Source: Plantago ovata (Eukaryota > Streptophyta > Magnoliopsida > Lamiales > Plantaginaceae). From it: a stretch of 64,000 bases of DNA. This document shows, piece by piece, positions 31,521-43,487 of this stretch (its first letter is position 1; each line of letters begins with the position of its first letter). The DNA lies in assembly GCA_028274465.1 (NCBI GenBank), contig CM051455.1, positions 112,094,261 through 112,158,260 of the forward strand, given 5' to 3'. The notes beneath the pieces are model-generated. The model ran no database searches. It was not told the origin of the DNA and worked only from the letters and a program-made list of their open reading frames with translations. The translations under genes and the position numbers were made by a program.

Positions 31521-33038
31521 CCAGTAACTAGTACTCTTAAGGTCCATAGGAATTTAGAATTTTAAGGACATTGTAAAAGAGGAACGTTTGCTGAAGACTT
31601 AGAATAGGTGCTAGATAGGTTGGTTTTACCGCTTATGATGTATCTTGTTTTCTGAAAAGAAATACAACCTATTGAAGCATTTGCTGATGATGTACTTTGT
31701 TTTTACAAACAAACTATTGAAGCATTTAGAACCGCTCAGAATCTTGAAGATTTCGAAGACTGAAGACTAGAAGATTTCTGAAGACTGGTATCTACAAAGG
31801 CACATGTTGCTCAGAAAGTGGAAACTTCAATAACAACTTGCATAAGTGAAAATCTAAACGACAGTGTAGGTTGTGCTTGCTGAAACTGAGACTGACCACT
31901 TGCTGATGGAACATATGTGACCTCTTGCTGAAAGTACTTGTATTTGCGCTCCAATGTTACTGTTTGAATTTTATTCAAATAAGCATTAAATGCAGAGCAT
32001 GCACGCGAAAGACATGAAGACTAGAAGACAAACAAGGACGCTGCTGAAAGTACAAAAGCAAGATAGTGACATTTTAAGGAACAAAAGCCTTAGAATTTGA
32101 AATTCAAACGGCTCCTTATTTTCACTATAAATAGAGGTCATCCGGCAAAGAGTTGAAGTGTGTCAACAATGTGATCATACTCTCACTTGTGCTTAAACTC
32201 ACAAAACCCTTCAATACTCTTTACTGCCATTGATCCGTTCCAAGACTTAAAGCTTGAAAAAGCTACTTGTGAAGAAGTAGAATTTGCACGACTAAGAAAT
32301 TAGTTAAGTGTTCTTTCTTTCTTTCGAACAAGAACAAGTCTTGACACCAGAAACAATCAAACTTGTTTACTGCAAAGTATTCAAAGTTTTGTTTCTTAGA
32401 TTACTTGTTGTAACTGAATAAGTTATAATTAAGTTATCTCATCCCAAACCTCTCTAACTGAAAATACACCCTTTCAGGCGTGATATTCAGGGGGAACTTA
32501 ATCGAGCATAGTTTTGCTGATTAAAAGTACCAAGTTTGGTGGAGAACAAGGTTGCGTTCTCTAGATTAGGTTCGAGACGAAGCAAGTGTGCTTTGGTTTC
32601 TGTTTGAATCGCTCCAGATAGGTGTTGTAAGGAACCTCAATCTTATCTTAGTGGGTTCAGTCCTAGAAAGGACAAAGTGGATTAGTTGAGAGATTACACC
32701 ACTCTCAGATACCACTATAAAAGTGTTTGTGTGATTTACTTACTATACTTGGTTTTCAGCAAATCATATCTATCTGTACACTGTCACTCACATCACTTGC
32801 TGAAACCTTCATTTACTGAAAGAGCACTTATTGTATCAAAGACTTCCGCTCTCTGATTTTAAGTATCAGCAAACCTAGTTACTGTGAAGTAACTTGCACT
32901 TGCTGAGAAAGTTAAGTATCAGCAAACTCATTACTGAAAAGTAATAAGCACTTGCTGAGAAAGTTTTAAATGACGAAAGTTTGAAAAGACTATTCACCCC
33001 CGCCCCTAGTCTTTTCTTGTTGTTTAAAGGGACCAACA
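31521..33038 (+). repeat. 3' LTR of E2, lacking its first 55 bp
   Basis: It aligns base for base in length with 16794-18311 (1,518 bp each) and ends GGGACCAACA before the duplication AAATG (33039-33043). TATA box at 32126-32133. Differences from the 5' LTR are scattered substitutions. Confidence 0.9.
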
Positions 33039-36000
33039 AAATGCAACTACTGCAGATGCTGCTGCTGAAAAGAAACTGGAGAAATCCAAGAAGAAAAAGA
33101 GGAAAGTTGATGATGACACTCAAACTGCAGCGTCATCAGCTGACCCCATCCCCAAGAAGAAACGGACAAAGACTCACCCTAGAAAGAATACACTGGCTCG
33201 CAAGTCAGTTCCAATTGTCCATGATCTTTCGGATGATACTCCAGGAGTTGCTGAAACATAAGCCACTCCAGTAGATGTTGATGAAGTGCTTGCGGAAGCC
33301 TTCAGCAATGTTGAAGTGTTTGCAGAAGCCTTCAACAATCAACTTAATGTTCATACATCTGCTGAAATAAGACCACAAGGCAGTGGAAACGAAATTCCTG
33401 CCCCAATCCCAGATATCTACATTGTAGATAATCTCGATGATCATACTCTGGAACCAGCAAGTGATATTGCTGCTAATCTGAGAAACGCGGCACTTGCTGA
33501 TGCTGCTGAAAAGATGGTTGCTGAACAAGCAACTCATCAAGTTGTTGAAACCGTAGTTGCTAAAACCGTAATTGCTGAAGAACCAGTTGCTGAGACCGCA
33601 ATGGTTCAAGACCCAGAGGTTCCTGAAACACCACAAGAGACATTATTCGACGACGCATCTCGTGATGCTGAGAATGCTGGACCTAGTTCACCGAAAACAT
33701 CCATTGACAAAGTTCAGCTGGTGCTGACAGAACTGAGCCAGCAAATGGATTTGGAGATTGATGACAACTCCAACAAATCAGTAGATGTTTTTATGACCAG
33801 CAGTGAACTAAAAGGTCAAGATGTCTCTGCTCAACTTGTCGTTTCAGAGACAAGGGAGATTGTTGAATCTTCACAGCCTTCTCAAATAGAGCAAGCAAAG
33901 AAGTCTGCTGAAGAACAAGTCCAAGATAATGAAGAAGCTGTCATTGCTTAAAGGACTGTGTCACCACCTGCCCTTCTTCAGCAGGTCGTTAACTCAGACA
34001 TAAGCAAAACTTCACTATCTGAAACTCATTCTTTTGCTGATATAATTATTTCTGTACAGACTTCTCAAGATACAAGTCAGAAGATTGCTGAAACTTCTGC
34101 ACCAGAATCCACAACTCCTGTTCAGCAGGTAGATGAAGTTTTTGGTAATTCAACTAAGTTTGAAAACTTAGTACTTGTATCTAACTTAAAATTATTTCAG
34201 GATGAACAATTCAATGATGATTCTCAAGCTCCTGAAGCAATGGAAATAGTACCATCACAAACAAGTGTGCAACATGAACTTGCTGAACTTCAGCAGGTAA
34301 ATCATGTCCCAGCTTTTGACTCTAAAACTATTTTCCAAAACCTTCCTGAACTTAATTTTATTCTTTTTCAGGCTCAAAAGGAGACCACTGAAGTGGTTCA
34401 CTTCACTGAACATTTGGAAGTAAGTTCAGGCGAACTTTACTCAAACTTCAAGAGAACTACCTTGTCCAGAGTTGCTAAATCTGTCAGCAACTGGCAAAGG
34501 TACAGAAGGATGGACTTTTTCGATCTTCACCTTCATCTGTCCAACGAGAAAAATAGACTTTCTCTGCTGAAACTCGAGACATTTGTGCACTTCATACTTC
34601 CAGAAGAGTTGACATATTCTCAGCTCATGAGCTCAAGTCTGATTGCTATAATCAGAGAGAATATGAAAGCCAAATTCAAGAGTGCCTCTCCTGCTGAACA
34701 AGTTGTGATGCTCAAGGGTTCCTTTGTACCCGTGGTGGCTGATCCCCAAAAAATCAATGAAGAAGAGAAAGTTAAAAGTGTAGCAATGTACAAACATCTT
34801 GAGTTGGTCATACTGACGGACGATGATGAAGAAGAAGAGGATGAGAACATTTCCAAAGATCCAAGTGATGATGAAGGAAAAGATTCTAAGGACAAAAAGG
34901 ATGGCGATGATGACAATCAAGGTCCTAGTCCTGATGCTGGTGGACTTAAACTGACAGTTGCTGAGACTGAACGTCATACTGAAAATCAGCAAGCTGATCA
35001 CATAACAAGTCAGCAACAAGAATCCAATCCTGCTCCTGCTGAGACAAGTACTCAAGCAACTGAACAAGTTGCTGAAACTGAAGAAGAGTACGCCAGAAAG
35101 CGTGCTGAAATGAAATTAGTCAAAAGTAAGCTTTCTGATGCCGAGTTATCTTTACTCGATGCCAAGGTCACTGAACCAAACCTTGATGATGAAGAAATGG
35201 ATGAAGATTATCAAAGAGCACTTCAAAAACAGTCTACAGATTCATGCAAGGCATACGCAGAATCTAGACATTGCTCAATCTTCAGGAGTGAAGCACACGG
35301 AAGTCCCCTCCCTTCCACTTACTACTGGTGAAACTCCAGTTGTTGAGTCTCAAGAGTTGCCCTCGGCAACTACTCAACCGAAAGTGAATGAAGCTACAGA
35401 TTTAGGAACCAAGGTTGCTGGCCTTGATGAATCTGATGATGAAGAAGATCTCTCAGCAAACGAAGAAGATCTAACAAAGAAAGCTGAACCCGTAGTGGTT
35501 ACAATTCCTCCTCCTGATGATGAACATGATGTAGGAGATGATATAAGATGTCGTTTGCTGACCAATGATGATCAATTCGCTACTGAGCTCAAAGTTCATT
35601 CCGTAAATCCTTCTTTAGTGTCGTTTCCTAGTGTTGAGGATTTTACTCCCAGAATTAAGGCACTAATGGAAGTTCACAAAGCCTGCAAAGAAGAGGACGA
35701 TGCACTGCTTGCTGAGAGTCCGCTTGACATAGGAAAAATACTGGCTACTGTGCTGAAACGCACTACTTCTATTACAATAGCTCAGAAAGACATAAGTCTA
35801 CATCATAAAAGCTATGAAGAAGATGTCAGTCAAGCACTCAAACTGGCAAAGACTGCGTTGAAAAAGGCTCATACTTTCATTGAAGAAAAAGTCGACAATG
35901 AGTGCAGACATGAGGAGAACTTGGTGAGTACAAAAGAAGAAATGTCCAAGCTGACTGCTGATCAGCAAGACATAATTCTTAAGTACAACAGCCTAAGTAA

Positions 36001-36513
36001 ACTTGCTGAAAATTGCAATGAATTTTTCTCTCTGCACATTCACCCAATGATGCAATCCATGTCTAAGGGGGAAGATAAACAAAGAAAATCTTCAAGAAAG
36101 AAAACCCTTGCTGAAGCGCCATTGATTATGCCTAGTCCACCTCCAATAGAACCTCTTGCTGAAAGAGAGCAAAGTTCTAAGAGACGAGCTGAAACAGATT
36201 CTGAGATAAATTCAGCAAATCCAAAAAGGAGAAGAACATCTGCTGAAACTCATGAATACTGTCATACTGAAAGTCATCAAGATCTGAATGAAGATGATGA
36301 TGATGATGACAATCAAACAATAGCTCAAGCAATAAGAGCTAGACCAATCACAGCCCTAACTCCTTCTGGCCACTCAAAAAATTTCTCTTCTGACTCAAGA
36401 TCTTCAGCAAAAGATCAAGAAAATGCAAAGTCAAGAAGAAGAAGGCAAAGACAGGAAGAAAAGAGGCTAGCCAGCATTGCCATTGGCTCCGACATTGAAT
36501 ATACAAAGACCAG
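33039..36513 (+). pseudogene. E1 third ORF, middle part
   Basis: It resumes the frame broken at 16738: NATTADAAAEKK, then the Ala/Glu-rich region, the RVAKSVSNWQRYRRMDF block, the acidic run, one copy of the 22-residue repeat, the coiled coil and KSRRRRQRQEEKR. Breaks are TAA at 33259-33261, TAA at 33949-33951 and an extra A near 35226. At 36513 element H interrupts it, and the frame happens to stay open for 38 codons into H's LTR. It continues at 62501. The collinear E2 ORF supports each join. Confidence 0.8.
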
Positions 36514-37283
36514 TGTTAGTGTTGAAATATGTCCAGTCCGCATGTACGAACTGGAACGGTCTAAGAGCGCGACAAAGCATCATAGGCCGTCCCTCAAGGG
36601 GCGCGACCACACCCAAGTATGTCACTAAGGTGTGGTTCGACCTACATAAGGACCGACCATCATTAGGAGGTCAACCCTCAAAATAAGCTCATTACAAGGA
36701 CAAAGCAGCCATTGAGCTCGAAGAGAATCTCTATGGCTCGAGTAGCATCTCTACGGCTCGAGGAGGACCTTACGTTAAGGTAACGCTCCTTGAGAGAAAC
36801 TGGGCAAGACACTACTCGCACCCTCTACGTACAAGGAAGACACGAGGACCCCGAGCGACCAGCCATGGTTGCTCCCTTGGGCCAAGGCCCATGGACCTCC
36901 CTAATGGGCCTGGCCCGAGGAAGGCTTCAATCTCAGTCGTACACGTGTCGTGATCCTACGCGACCTGGAGATAAAAGTCCACAAGTATATAAAGGCTTCA
37001 CTCACTCCTCAACAGTAAGCATTAATACCTCTCAACCATCACTCAATATTTCTCTCACTAGGGAAGTCTTCAACTCCCTACACGTAAAGTCGTCGCTCCG
37101 GTCTGATACCTTACAGACCGGGTAAGAGACATTAACCCCCCCTCTAGTCTATTTCAGGTGTGAGGAAGCTACAAGAAGGTTCCCTATCATTTCAGGAAGA
37201 ATACTACATGAATAAGACATAGAATAGGTTGACCATAGCGACTCACTGCGAACTCAGAAAGAAGCACGAATTACCCTTCAACA
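36514..37283 (+). repeat. 5' LTR of H
   Basis: 770 bp from TGTTAGTGTT to CCTTCAACA. TATATAAA at 36986-36993 is the likely TATA box. A C-run near 37137 is longer in the 3' LTR. Confidence 0.92.
36986..36993 (+). promoter_or_regulatory. TATA box of the H LTR
   Basis: TATATAAA followed by GGCTTCACTCACTCC. It is present unchanged in the 3' LTR near 62193. Confidence 0.65.
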
Positions 37284-37285
37284 TT

Positions 37286-37303
37286 TGGCGCCGTCTGTGG
37301 GAA
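37286..37303 (+). other. Primer binding site of H
   Basis: TGGCGCCGTCTGTGGGAA starts two bases after the LTR end. This form is common in plant gypsy elements; I did not assign the primer tRNA. Confidence 0.75.
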
Positions 37304-37370
37304 GCGACACGAAAGGTCGTTCCTTGCCCTACTGGTCGAGCCATCACCCTCCTCGTGACCCTTCACGAAT

Positions 37371-39586
37371 ATGCCTCCCAGAAGAAGCAACCGTCTTGCT
37401 AATGCACCAACCAGGAACCCTCCTCGACCTAGAGGCTGTCCCTCTAGTAACGGTCGTGGAGGAGGAACAGATGGTGCTTCGAGGGCACCAAGAAACAACA
37501 ATGTTGTAAGGAATCGAGATTACACGGAGGGGGCATTTACTAATGTCACCAATTCCCAAAATGAAAGATCGGGAGAAAAAAACCCGCAAGGAATCCCGGT
37601 AGGAAGTTCCTATGGAGCGTTGAGAGTCCCAAACAACGCCGAGCCTAGGGGACAGTCTCCTCCAGTAGCAATCAATCAACCTCCCGTAGCAGTGAACCCT
37701 CCCAAACCGGCCGCATTGACCTTCACCCTTCCTGATGGACGTGTAGTCCGACCATCAGACTTCGGGATGGGCGAAGCTCAATATGGTTTGTTCCTTCTCA
37801 CTCTACAAGGATACGTGGGGGGTAATGAGGCTGCTAGGGTTAATGCCGAGATACAAGCTCAAGGAGTACAACCAGCGCCGGTGCAAGAGCAACCTCGTGA
37901 AACCCTGGTCGCTCCTCGTCAATCCCAAGGAAGAGCACTAGTTGCACAAGATGAAGTACATTCGAGAGCCAACACAAGGCCGATCCAATCTCGACTTGGA
38001 CCATCAAGAGTTCAATCGAGATTAGGACCTCAAGGTGCCCCGGATGACTTGAGAGACTTGATTGATAGAAGGATACGGGCATCATTACAAAATGTAGCTC
38101 TCCCCGATCAAGTTACGCCCAACCAAGTAACTCCTCAAAACCAACAAGAAGCAGTGGCGGAGAATCAAGCATTGAGAATAGTAGTTGAGGTAACCCCCTT
38201 GATCGACCCGATCACGGGGAGGAGGCTCACTCTAGAGGAACTCAACGCGAGGAAATCTGCACTTGATGCTCAAATAGAGACCCTACGAGGGACTGTCCAA
38301 GAGAAAGAGCAAGACCAAGATCCGAGCCCTTTGTGCGATGAGATTAGAAGCCACCAAGCCAAAATCGAAAGAGGGTTCCCCATCTTCGAAAGCTATGATG
38401 GAACAAGTTGTCCGAAGGACTACTTGGTAAGATTTGACACTAAAATGGACGCTTACGGTCATGATTCAAGGACCAAAGCACTCCTCTTCCCGGCTAACCT
38501 CTCCGGAGAAGCCATGAAATGGTGGTCGCGCCTCCCTCACCGATCCATCAAGTCATATAGAGATCTCTGCAAAGAGTTCTCTAAGCGTTTCGAGAAGGTG
38601 ATGAACGCCAAGAGAAGAGTGAGGTACTTGGCCGAAATTGTTCAGAAAAAAACGAAGACTTGAGGGACTTCATCAATCGCTTTCATGAAGCAGCCTTCCA
38701 AGTCGAAGATCACTCGATCAATGAGAGGAAAGAATATTTGTATGGTAACACTACCAACATCAAGTTCCAAGATGTACTCTCAGCATCGTGTGTGGAGAAT
38801 AAAGCACAACTTGCCAAAGTTTGCAAGGATTTCCTCGAGGCTGAGGAATTCCGAAAAACCGTCACAGTGAGAACCAATCTTCCCAAGGAAAAAGGGAAGG
38901 AGAAAGAAAAAGAGAAGGAGTACCCTCCTCGCCCTCAAAATCCCGGAAAACAAAGGAAATATCAAAAGTTTGGGCTGATCAAGGAGGGCTACTCTAGAAA
39001 TGATTTCAGGGACAAGAGGTCTCCTCCTAGAAGGTCACCTCCAAGATGATATAGCAACTACACAGACTTAAATAGGCCAAGATCTGACATCTTGAACTAT
39101 ATAGTCTCGAGGAAGCTAGACGTCTCCTGGCCACCACCGATTAAGGAAAATCAAAGGAACAAGAGCTCGGAAAATTTTTGCAAGTTTCACAAGGGGAAAG
39201 GGCACACCTCCGATGAGTGTGTCGAACTCAAGAACGAAATTGAGAGGATGATACGCAACGGTCAATTGGTTAGCTACATCCGAAAGGAGGAACCTCTGGC
39301 ACTCCTTCCTCCACCACCTCAAAGTGGGAACGAGCACCCTCACCAAGGAAACCCTTATGATGATGACATTCATAATTACAACAATTATGAGAACCGCCCC
39401 GTGAATGGAAGCATCCACACTCTCACAATTGCGGGAGGACCCGCGGGGGGTGACACTCGTAATCAAAGGGAGATTACGGCGGACAATCTTAGGGTCCGAG
39501 ATGTGAAGTATGCTCAAGCCGCACGACCGGGAACCAATGTTATCTCTTTCGACGATAGCGAGATGCCTCTGAAGCATGCCGGATGA
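37371..39586 (+). pseudogene. gag: H gag
   Basis: The ATG at 37371 opens a Pro/Arg/Asn-rich start, a Gln-rich middle and a gag core (FPIFESYDGTSCPKDYL, then GEAMKWWSRLP, then FSKRFEK). The CX3HX4HX4C-like zinc motif CKFHKGKGHTSDEC is at about 39180 and a PPPPQ-rich linker follows. Breaks are loss of one A in a homopolymer near 38652, TGA at 39047-39049, and TGA at 39584-39586. Both stops look like CGA to TGA changes. The core and zinc motif match the Tat lineage pattern. The protein would form the particle shell and bind the RNA. Confidence 0.85.
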
Positions 39587-39907
39587 GGGAACATCTATGA
39601 TCCTTGCGTCCCACTTGTAGTCTCCTTGGACGTTCAATCATACAAGTTAGGAAGAATCCTCGTCGATACCGGGTGCTCGGCGAACTTGATTTTCACCGGA
39701 ACTTTGAAAAGGATGCAAATGAACCCAAGAGAAGGGCTCAGGGAAGTGAGGAGCGCATTGGTAGGGTTTGGAGGACAACCTATCATGCCACTCGGAATGA
39801 TCAACCTCACGGTATCAATGGGTAGCGATCTTAGACGAGTGACGCAACATGTTCCTTTTGTGGTCGTCGATATGCCGTTTGATTATTTTGCAGTCCTGGG
39901 CCGACCC
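39587..39907 (+). pseudogene. H protease, cut off by insertion of F/G
   Basis: It continues in the gag frame. The aspartic protease active site is LVDTGCSANLIF, followed by LVGFGG and VLGRPE. At about 39907 the frame runs into the LTR of F. The protease-RT linker expected in an intact element is missing on the far side too, so DNA was lost here. Confidence 0.8.
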
Positions 39908-40056
39908 GAATTTCAACCAAAACCTGTAAAATAAAATCTAAAGGGAAACGTGACACTATTCTAATAAAATGTACTAAAATATAGCTAAATTAACATAGAG
40001 GATAGCTAGAATAGGTGAAAAAGACTCGAATGAAAGTGTAAAATACACATTCATCA
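39908..40056 (-). repeat. Fragment of the 3' LTR of F
   Basis: It matches the first ~149 bp of the family LTR in reverse (ends CACATTCATCA). The complement of the polypurine tract follows (AAACTCCCCAAACCGA). About 1.1 kb of this LTR is gone. Three to five bases (CCGAA) are shared at the break with H. Confidence 0.85.
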
Positions 40057-41560
40057 AACTCCCCAAACCGAACCTTTGCTTGTCCTCAAACAACTAAGCT
40101 AGACTCTAATACAAAAAACATGCAAGACTCAAAATGGAGTTTCATGCCAAATAAAATGAACTAAATTACTGAATCTATCAAATAACATATGAAAAAAAAC
40201 CATATAAATCAAAAGCATGAATATAGGTTGAAGAATACCTCGATTGACTTATACACATCCACATAAGCACTTATGTCAAGACAAGATAGTCTCTCGTAAC
40301 ATTCTCTACCTGGACCTAGTCAGTGACGACGTAATGATGCATGCTAAGATACGAATGGTTGCCCTGTGCCTATGAAACTGAGGACTTACTGTTGTTCCAC
40401 ATTGTTAAGACTTTCCCTCAAAAGAGGTCGAACCAGTACTGGCTCTCATCAAACGAAGGAGGGTTCCCTATAAAAGATAACACTCCCCTATTCTACCCAT
40501 CTCTTAAGTAAAAATCTTAAGCTATTCACCACTTCCTTGAATGGCAGGACGAGGGTGGTCTAGAACAGATGACAAAAAAGATAAAAAAATAGAAAAACAC
40601 GATTACGAACAACACGAAAAAAAAAGAAAAAGACTCAAAACTTTGCTAGACTGCTATTTGGCTTTTTTCTTTTTTGGACCCCTCTTTGCTTTTTTGGGGT
40701 CTTCTCTTTTTTTCTTTCCAGATTCTTTTTTCATTTTCTTTTTCTCTTTTTTTCTGGAATTTTTCTTTCTTTTTTTTGATTTTTTCTAGCCAGCAGTAGC
40801 ATAACAAAGAGAGAAACAAAAAGACTCACACGACTTCCCCAAACCTATTCGAAAGAATAGGTTGGAGTATAAAATTACGGAAAAGGAAAAATAAACTCAC
40901 GATACGAAAAATGAAAAACAAAAACAAGTCTAATGATGGTGTAACCCCCTCCCCAAACCTATTCGGAAGAATAGGTTATAAGCAAAGGATCACACAAACT
41001 CACACTACCTCCTTCCTAGGCATTTAACAATCTCAAAGCATGGTGAAGACTTGTTGCCTCTTAGGTACATAATTACTCGGGAAAACAACCATAAGACCCT
41101 AACATGCATCATCCTATTATAAAGGCCTTCGTGAACCGCAGTAGAAAAAACACCACTAAGTGATGTCGAGACTACCTAGCTCAACTAAGTGCAATACATT
41201 AATGTGACAAGTCAAGCGAGAAAAACCTCAAACAAATTCATAGAGATGAAGCATACGATTAATGGCATAGCTAGCTGATCTACCCAATAAAAAAGTTCAA
41301 AAAATTCGGCAATAAACTCCATATAAAACATGCAAGACTATCCTAGGGTGAAATGCAACCTAAAAATCTAAGTAAGCGGTAAACGTGCAAATGCAAATGC
41401 AGACGAATAAAGCATGCGAGGTACTATACTCATCCTACCAATTCCAAGCTCCAAACTAACAACACTAGATCACTTGAATCCAATCCCTCCTCATGAAATT
41501 AACGCTAGTCCCTAGCAGTAAGAAATTGAGGAAATAAGATGTGATACTAGATGTTACCCC
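40057..41560 (-). other. Conserved non-coding 3' tail of F
   Basis: Read on the minus strand it parallels A, B and G: paired hairpins (40842-40863, 40955-40977), purine tract (T/C on + at about 40660-40790), and a tail ending in the polypurine tract. The block near 41560 matches G near 49800. No gene. Confidence 0.7.
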
Positions 41561-41622
41561 ATGGTTTGGCCTCGGTCGGCTGAGTATGCTTCTTGTGATT
41601 TATTGGGCCTCCTCTGTGAGCG

Positions 41623-42398
41623 TCATAGGTGGTCATCAGGTCTTCTGGCAGGTGTAGTAGTTCGATTTATACGCCGAACAGGAGCAACTCCTCTATTAGA
41701 GTCATCAATGCCCGTATGGCCTTCATTGTCACTACTATCACGCACATCCTCACTAGTAGAGCTGTAGTGGCAGGTAGAATTCTCAAGAGTGGCCGCCGCT
41801 GTTATGGAATCCCCCATCCTGAAGCCCTCCAATAGGATGTGAACTGTTGAAGGGGAAAGGGCAGTGGTATCAGGACCTCCCCCTCCAACGATTTACACCA
41901 TGAGAAGGTTACAGTAAGCTGCTCGGACACTCAGAAGTCTTCTACCTTTTTCTACAATTTCGACCACATTCTCCACTGTTGCTCCGCCCGATGTCAATAT
42001 GATGTTCACTTCAGAGGTTGGCAAAGGGCGCCCCAACGAGGGACTGGGTACCCATGTCATTACGTTTTGGAACCAAGCTAGCGCTTCGGAACCTTCTAGC
42101 AACTGCGAACTCAAGATCAAACCCGTCGCTGCTAGAATGTCCCGGTGCCTTCCTGTTCACTCGAACTCTGTAGTCCTCGTGATGGAGTGCTGACATAATA
42201 GTGGTTTCTGACCCTTCGGTGGTGCATGAATAGGCATAGGAGTCCTTACTCCATGTGTACTCTAGCTCCTCCTCTTGGTTAATCCACGACGTTGTTGCCA
42301 AACCCCTTGGCTCGAACGCACATCTAGCGAGATCACCTTCCTTGACATGGTTCTTCACAACAATCTTACGGGAATACTCCCCTCCCTTAGTATGGTAC
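41623..42398 (-). pseudogene. Unidentified coding-like segment in F, possibly captured host exon
   Basis: On the minus strand a frame from 42398 (KGGEYSRKIVVKNHVKEGD ... YRVRVNRKAPGHSSSDGF) shifts near 42125 into a second frame (SEALAWFQNVMTW ... VENVVEIVEKGRRLL). That frame runs past one TAA (near 41893) to 41623. It does not resemble gag, protease, RT or integrase, and A and G lack it. I do not recognise the family. Just before it lies TTTGTAG/GTACC, a possible splice acceptor. It could be captured plant gene sequence or an old extra ORF of this family. Confidence 0.4.
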
Positions 42399-42932
42399 CT
42401 ACAAACAGCGATTAGCACCTCGTATGACTCAAAACAGACTCAAAGATATGCTAGTGTAAAAACGAGACACACAAGTGATAAAATCAACAATCGAAATCCC
42501 CAAACCAAAATGTCTAGCCTAGCTTCTTCATCATGCAACATATCAACGTAACTACTACATGCAGTACATCACATCATGCTCTTACTAGACAACCAATAAC
42601 CTTGATAACAAGGTTTCAATTCATACCATAGCAGCGCAAAAATTCTACCAGCATAAATCCTCATTCTCAACTAATAAGCATTCTATCGCCAAATCCACCA
42701 ACATTACACCAATAAACATATCCATATGCTATAAATTAAAGATAAAGACATAATGCATAACAAAATATATCATCTAATAGCAAATACCCAAATCAACAAT
42801 TTAAGCAAAATTGAGCATGCAATTGAAAGTAAATAACATGTCTAATCACATAAACAACCATCAAACAAGCATAATTGAAGCTCAAATTAGAAAACCCCCA
42901 AATTCGAAAATTAGGGTTCTTAAAGATGATAC
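42399..42932 (-). other. Intron-like AT-rich stretch in F
   Basis: On the minus strand it starts GAG/GTATCATC and ends TTTGTAG/GTACC, has an AACCCTAA box near its start (42911-42918 on + reads TTAGGGTT) and is AT-rich without ORFs. It looks like a leader intron of a plant gene, but no transcript evidence is available here. Confidence 0.35.
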
Positions 42933-43159
42933 CTCAGATCTGAAAATCTAACGAATTAGGATGAAATCTGATCGGTTAGGATGATAGATCATGTAATAGG
43001 CTTCGAATTAAGCTAAAGAACACTCAATTTGGTCAAGAAACGAAGAAGTTATGAAGATTTAGAAGCAAAATCGCACTTTTCGGGTTTTTTGGGAGTATGG
43101 ATGAAGAAGAATGAAGAAAATAATGATTTGGGGTTGAAATCCGCGTTTTTTAAGATCTG

Positions 43160-43240
43160 GGACTGTGGGGCGGTTCGCCCCACCACGGGGCGGTTCGTCC
43201 CACAAGTGGGGCGGTTCGCCCCGTGCTCCCCAATGCGGGG
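43160..43240. repeat. GC-palindrome cluster in F
   Basis: Three copies of GGGGCGGTTCG(C/T)CCC within 75 bp, just after gag-protease in the F direction. The position is comparable to 1394-1535 in A and 49390-49455 in G. Confidence 0.75.
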
Positions 43241-43487
43241 AGACGGGTCCCGATGTCAGAAAATGCGGTTTAAATCCCGAAACTAATTTTTTTTCAAAAA
43301 ACCACTCGAAAAATCTCACTCAAACAAAAGCATATACGACACACACATGAACAAATTCGCATATGAGAAGCAAATAGTTCAAGAATGAAATGCATGCAGA
43401 AAAGCAGTAAAGAAAGCAATAAAAACCCCGGGTTGCCTCCCGGATAGCGCCATTGTTTAAGGTCTCTGACTCGACCCCTGTCTTCGC

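Larger units (their letters stand above)
16739..33038 (+). mobile_element. Element E2: second Sirevirus-like copia copy, inserted in the E1 third ORF
   Basis: The 5' LTR is 16739-18311 and the 3' LTR 31521-33038. The duplication AAATG stands at 16734-16738 and 33039-33043, and the E1 reading frame continues across it. Inside are gag, pol and third ORF in the same order as E1. Two scars exist. The 5' LTR is followed not by a primer site but by 131 bases copied from the E1 ORF (18312-18442), then gag. The 3' LTR lacks its first 55 bases. The LTRs differ at roughly 35 sites by eye (about 2%), so E2 is fairly young. Confidence 0.85.

Noticed and set aside
36490..36628. Third-ORF protein fused to LTR-coded residues
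   Set aside because: Chance readthrough of 38 codons into the H LTR; the true continuation is at 62501 after the ACCAG duplication.
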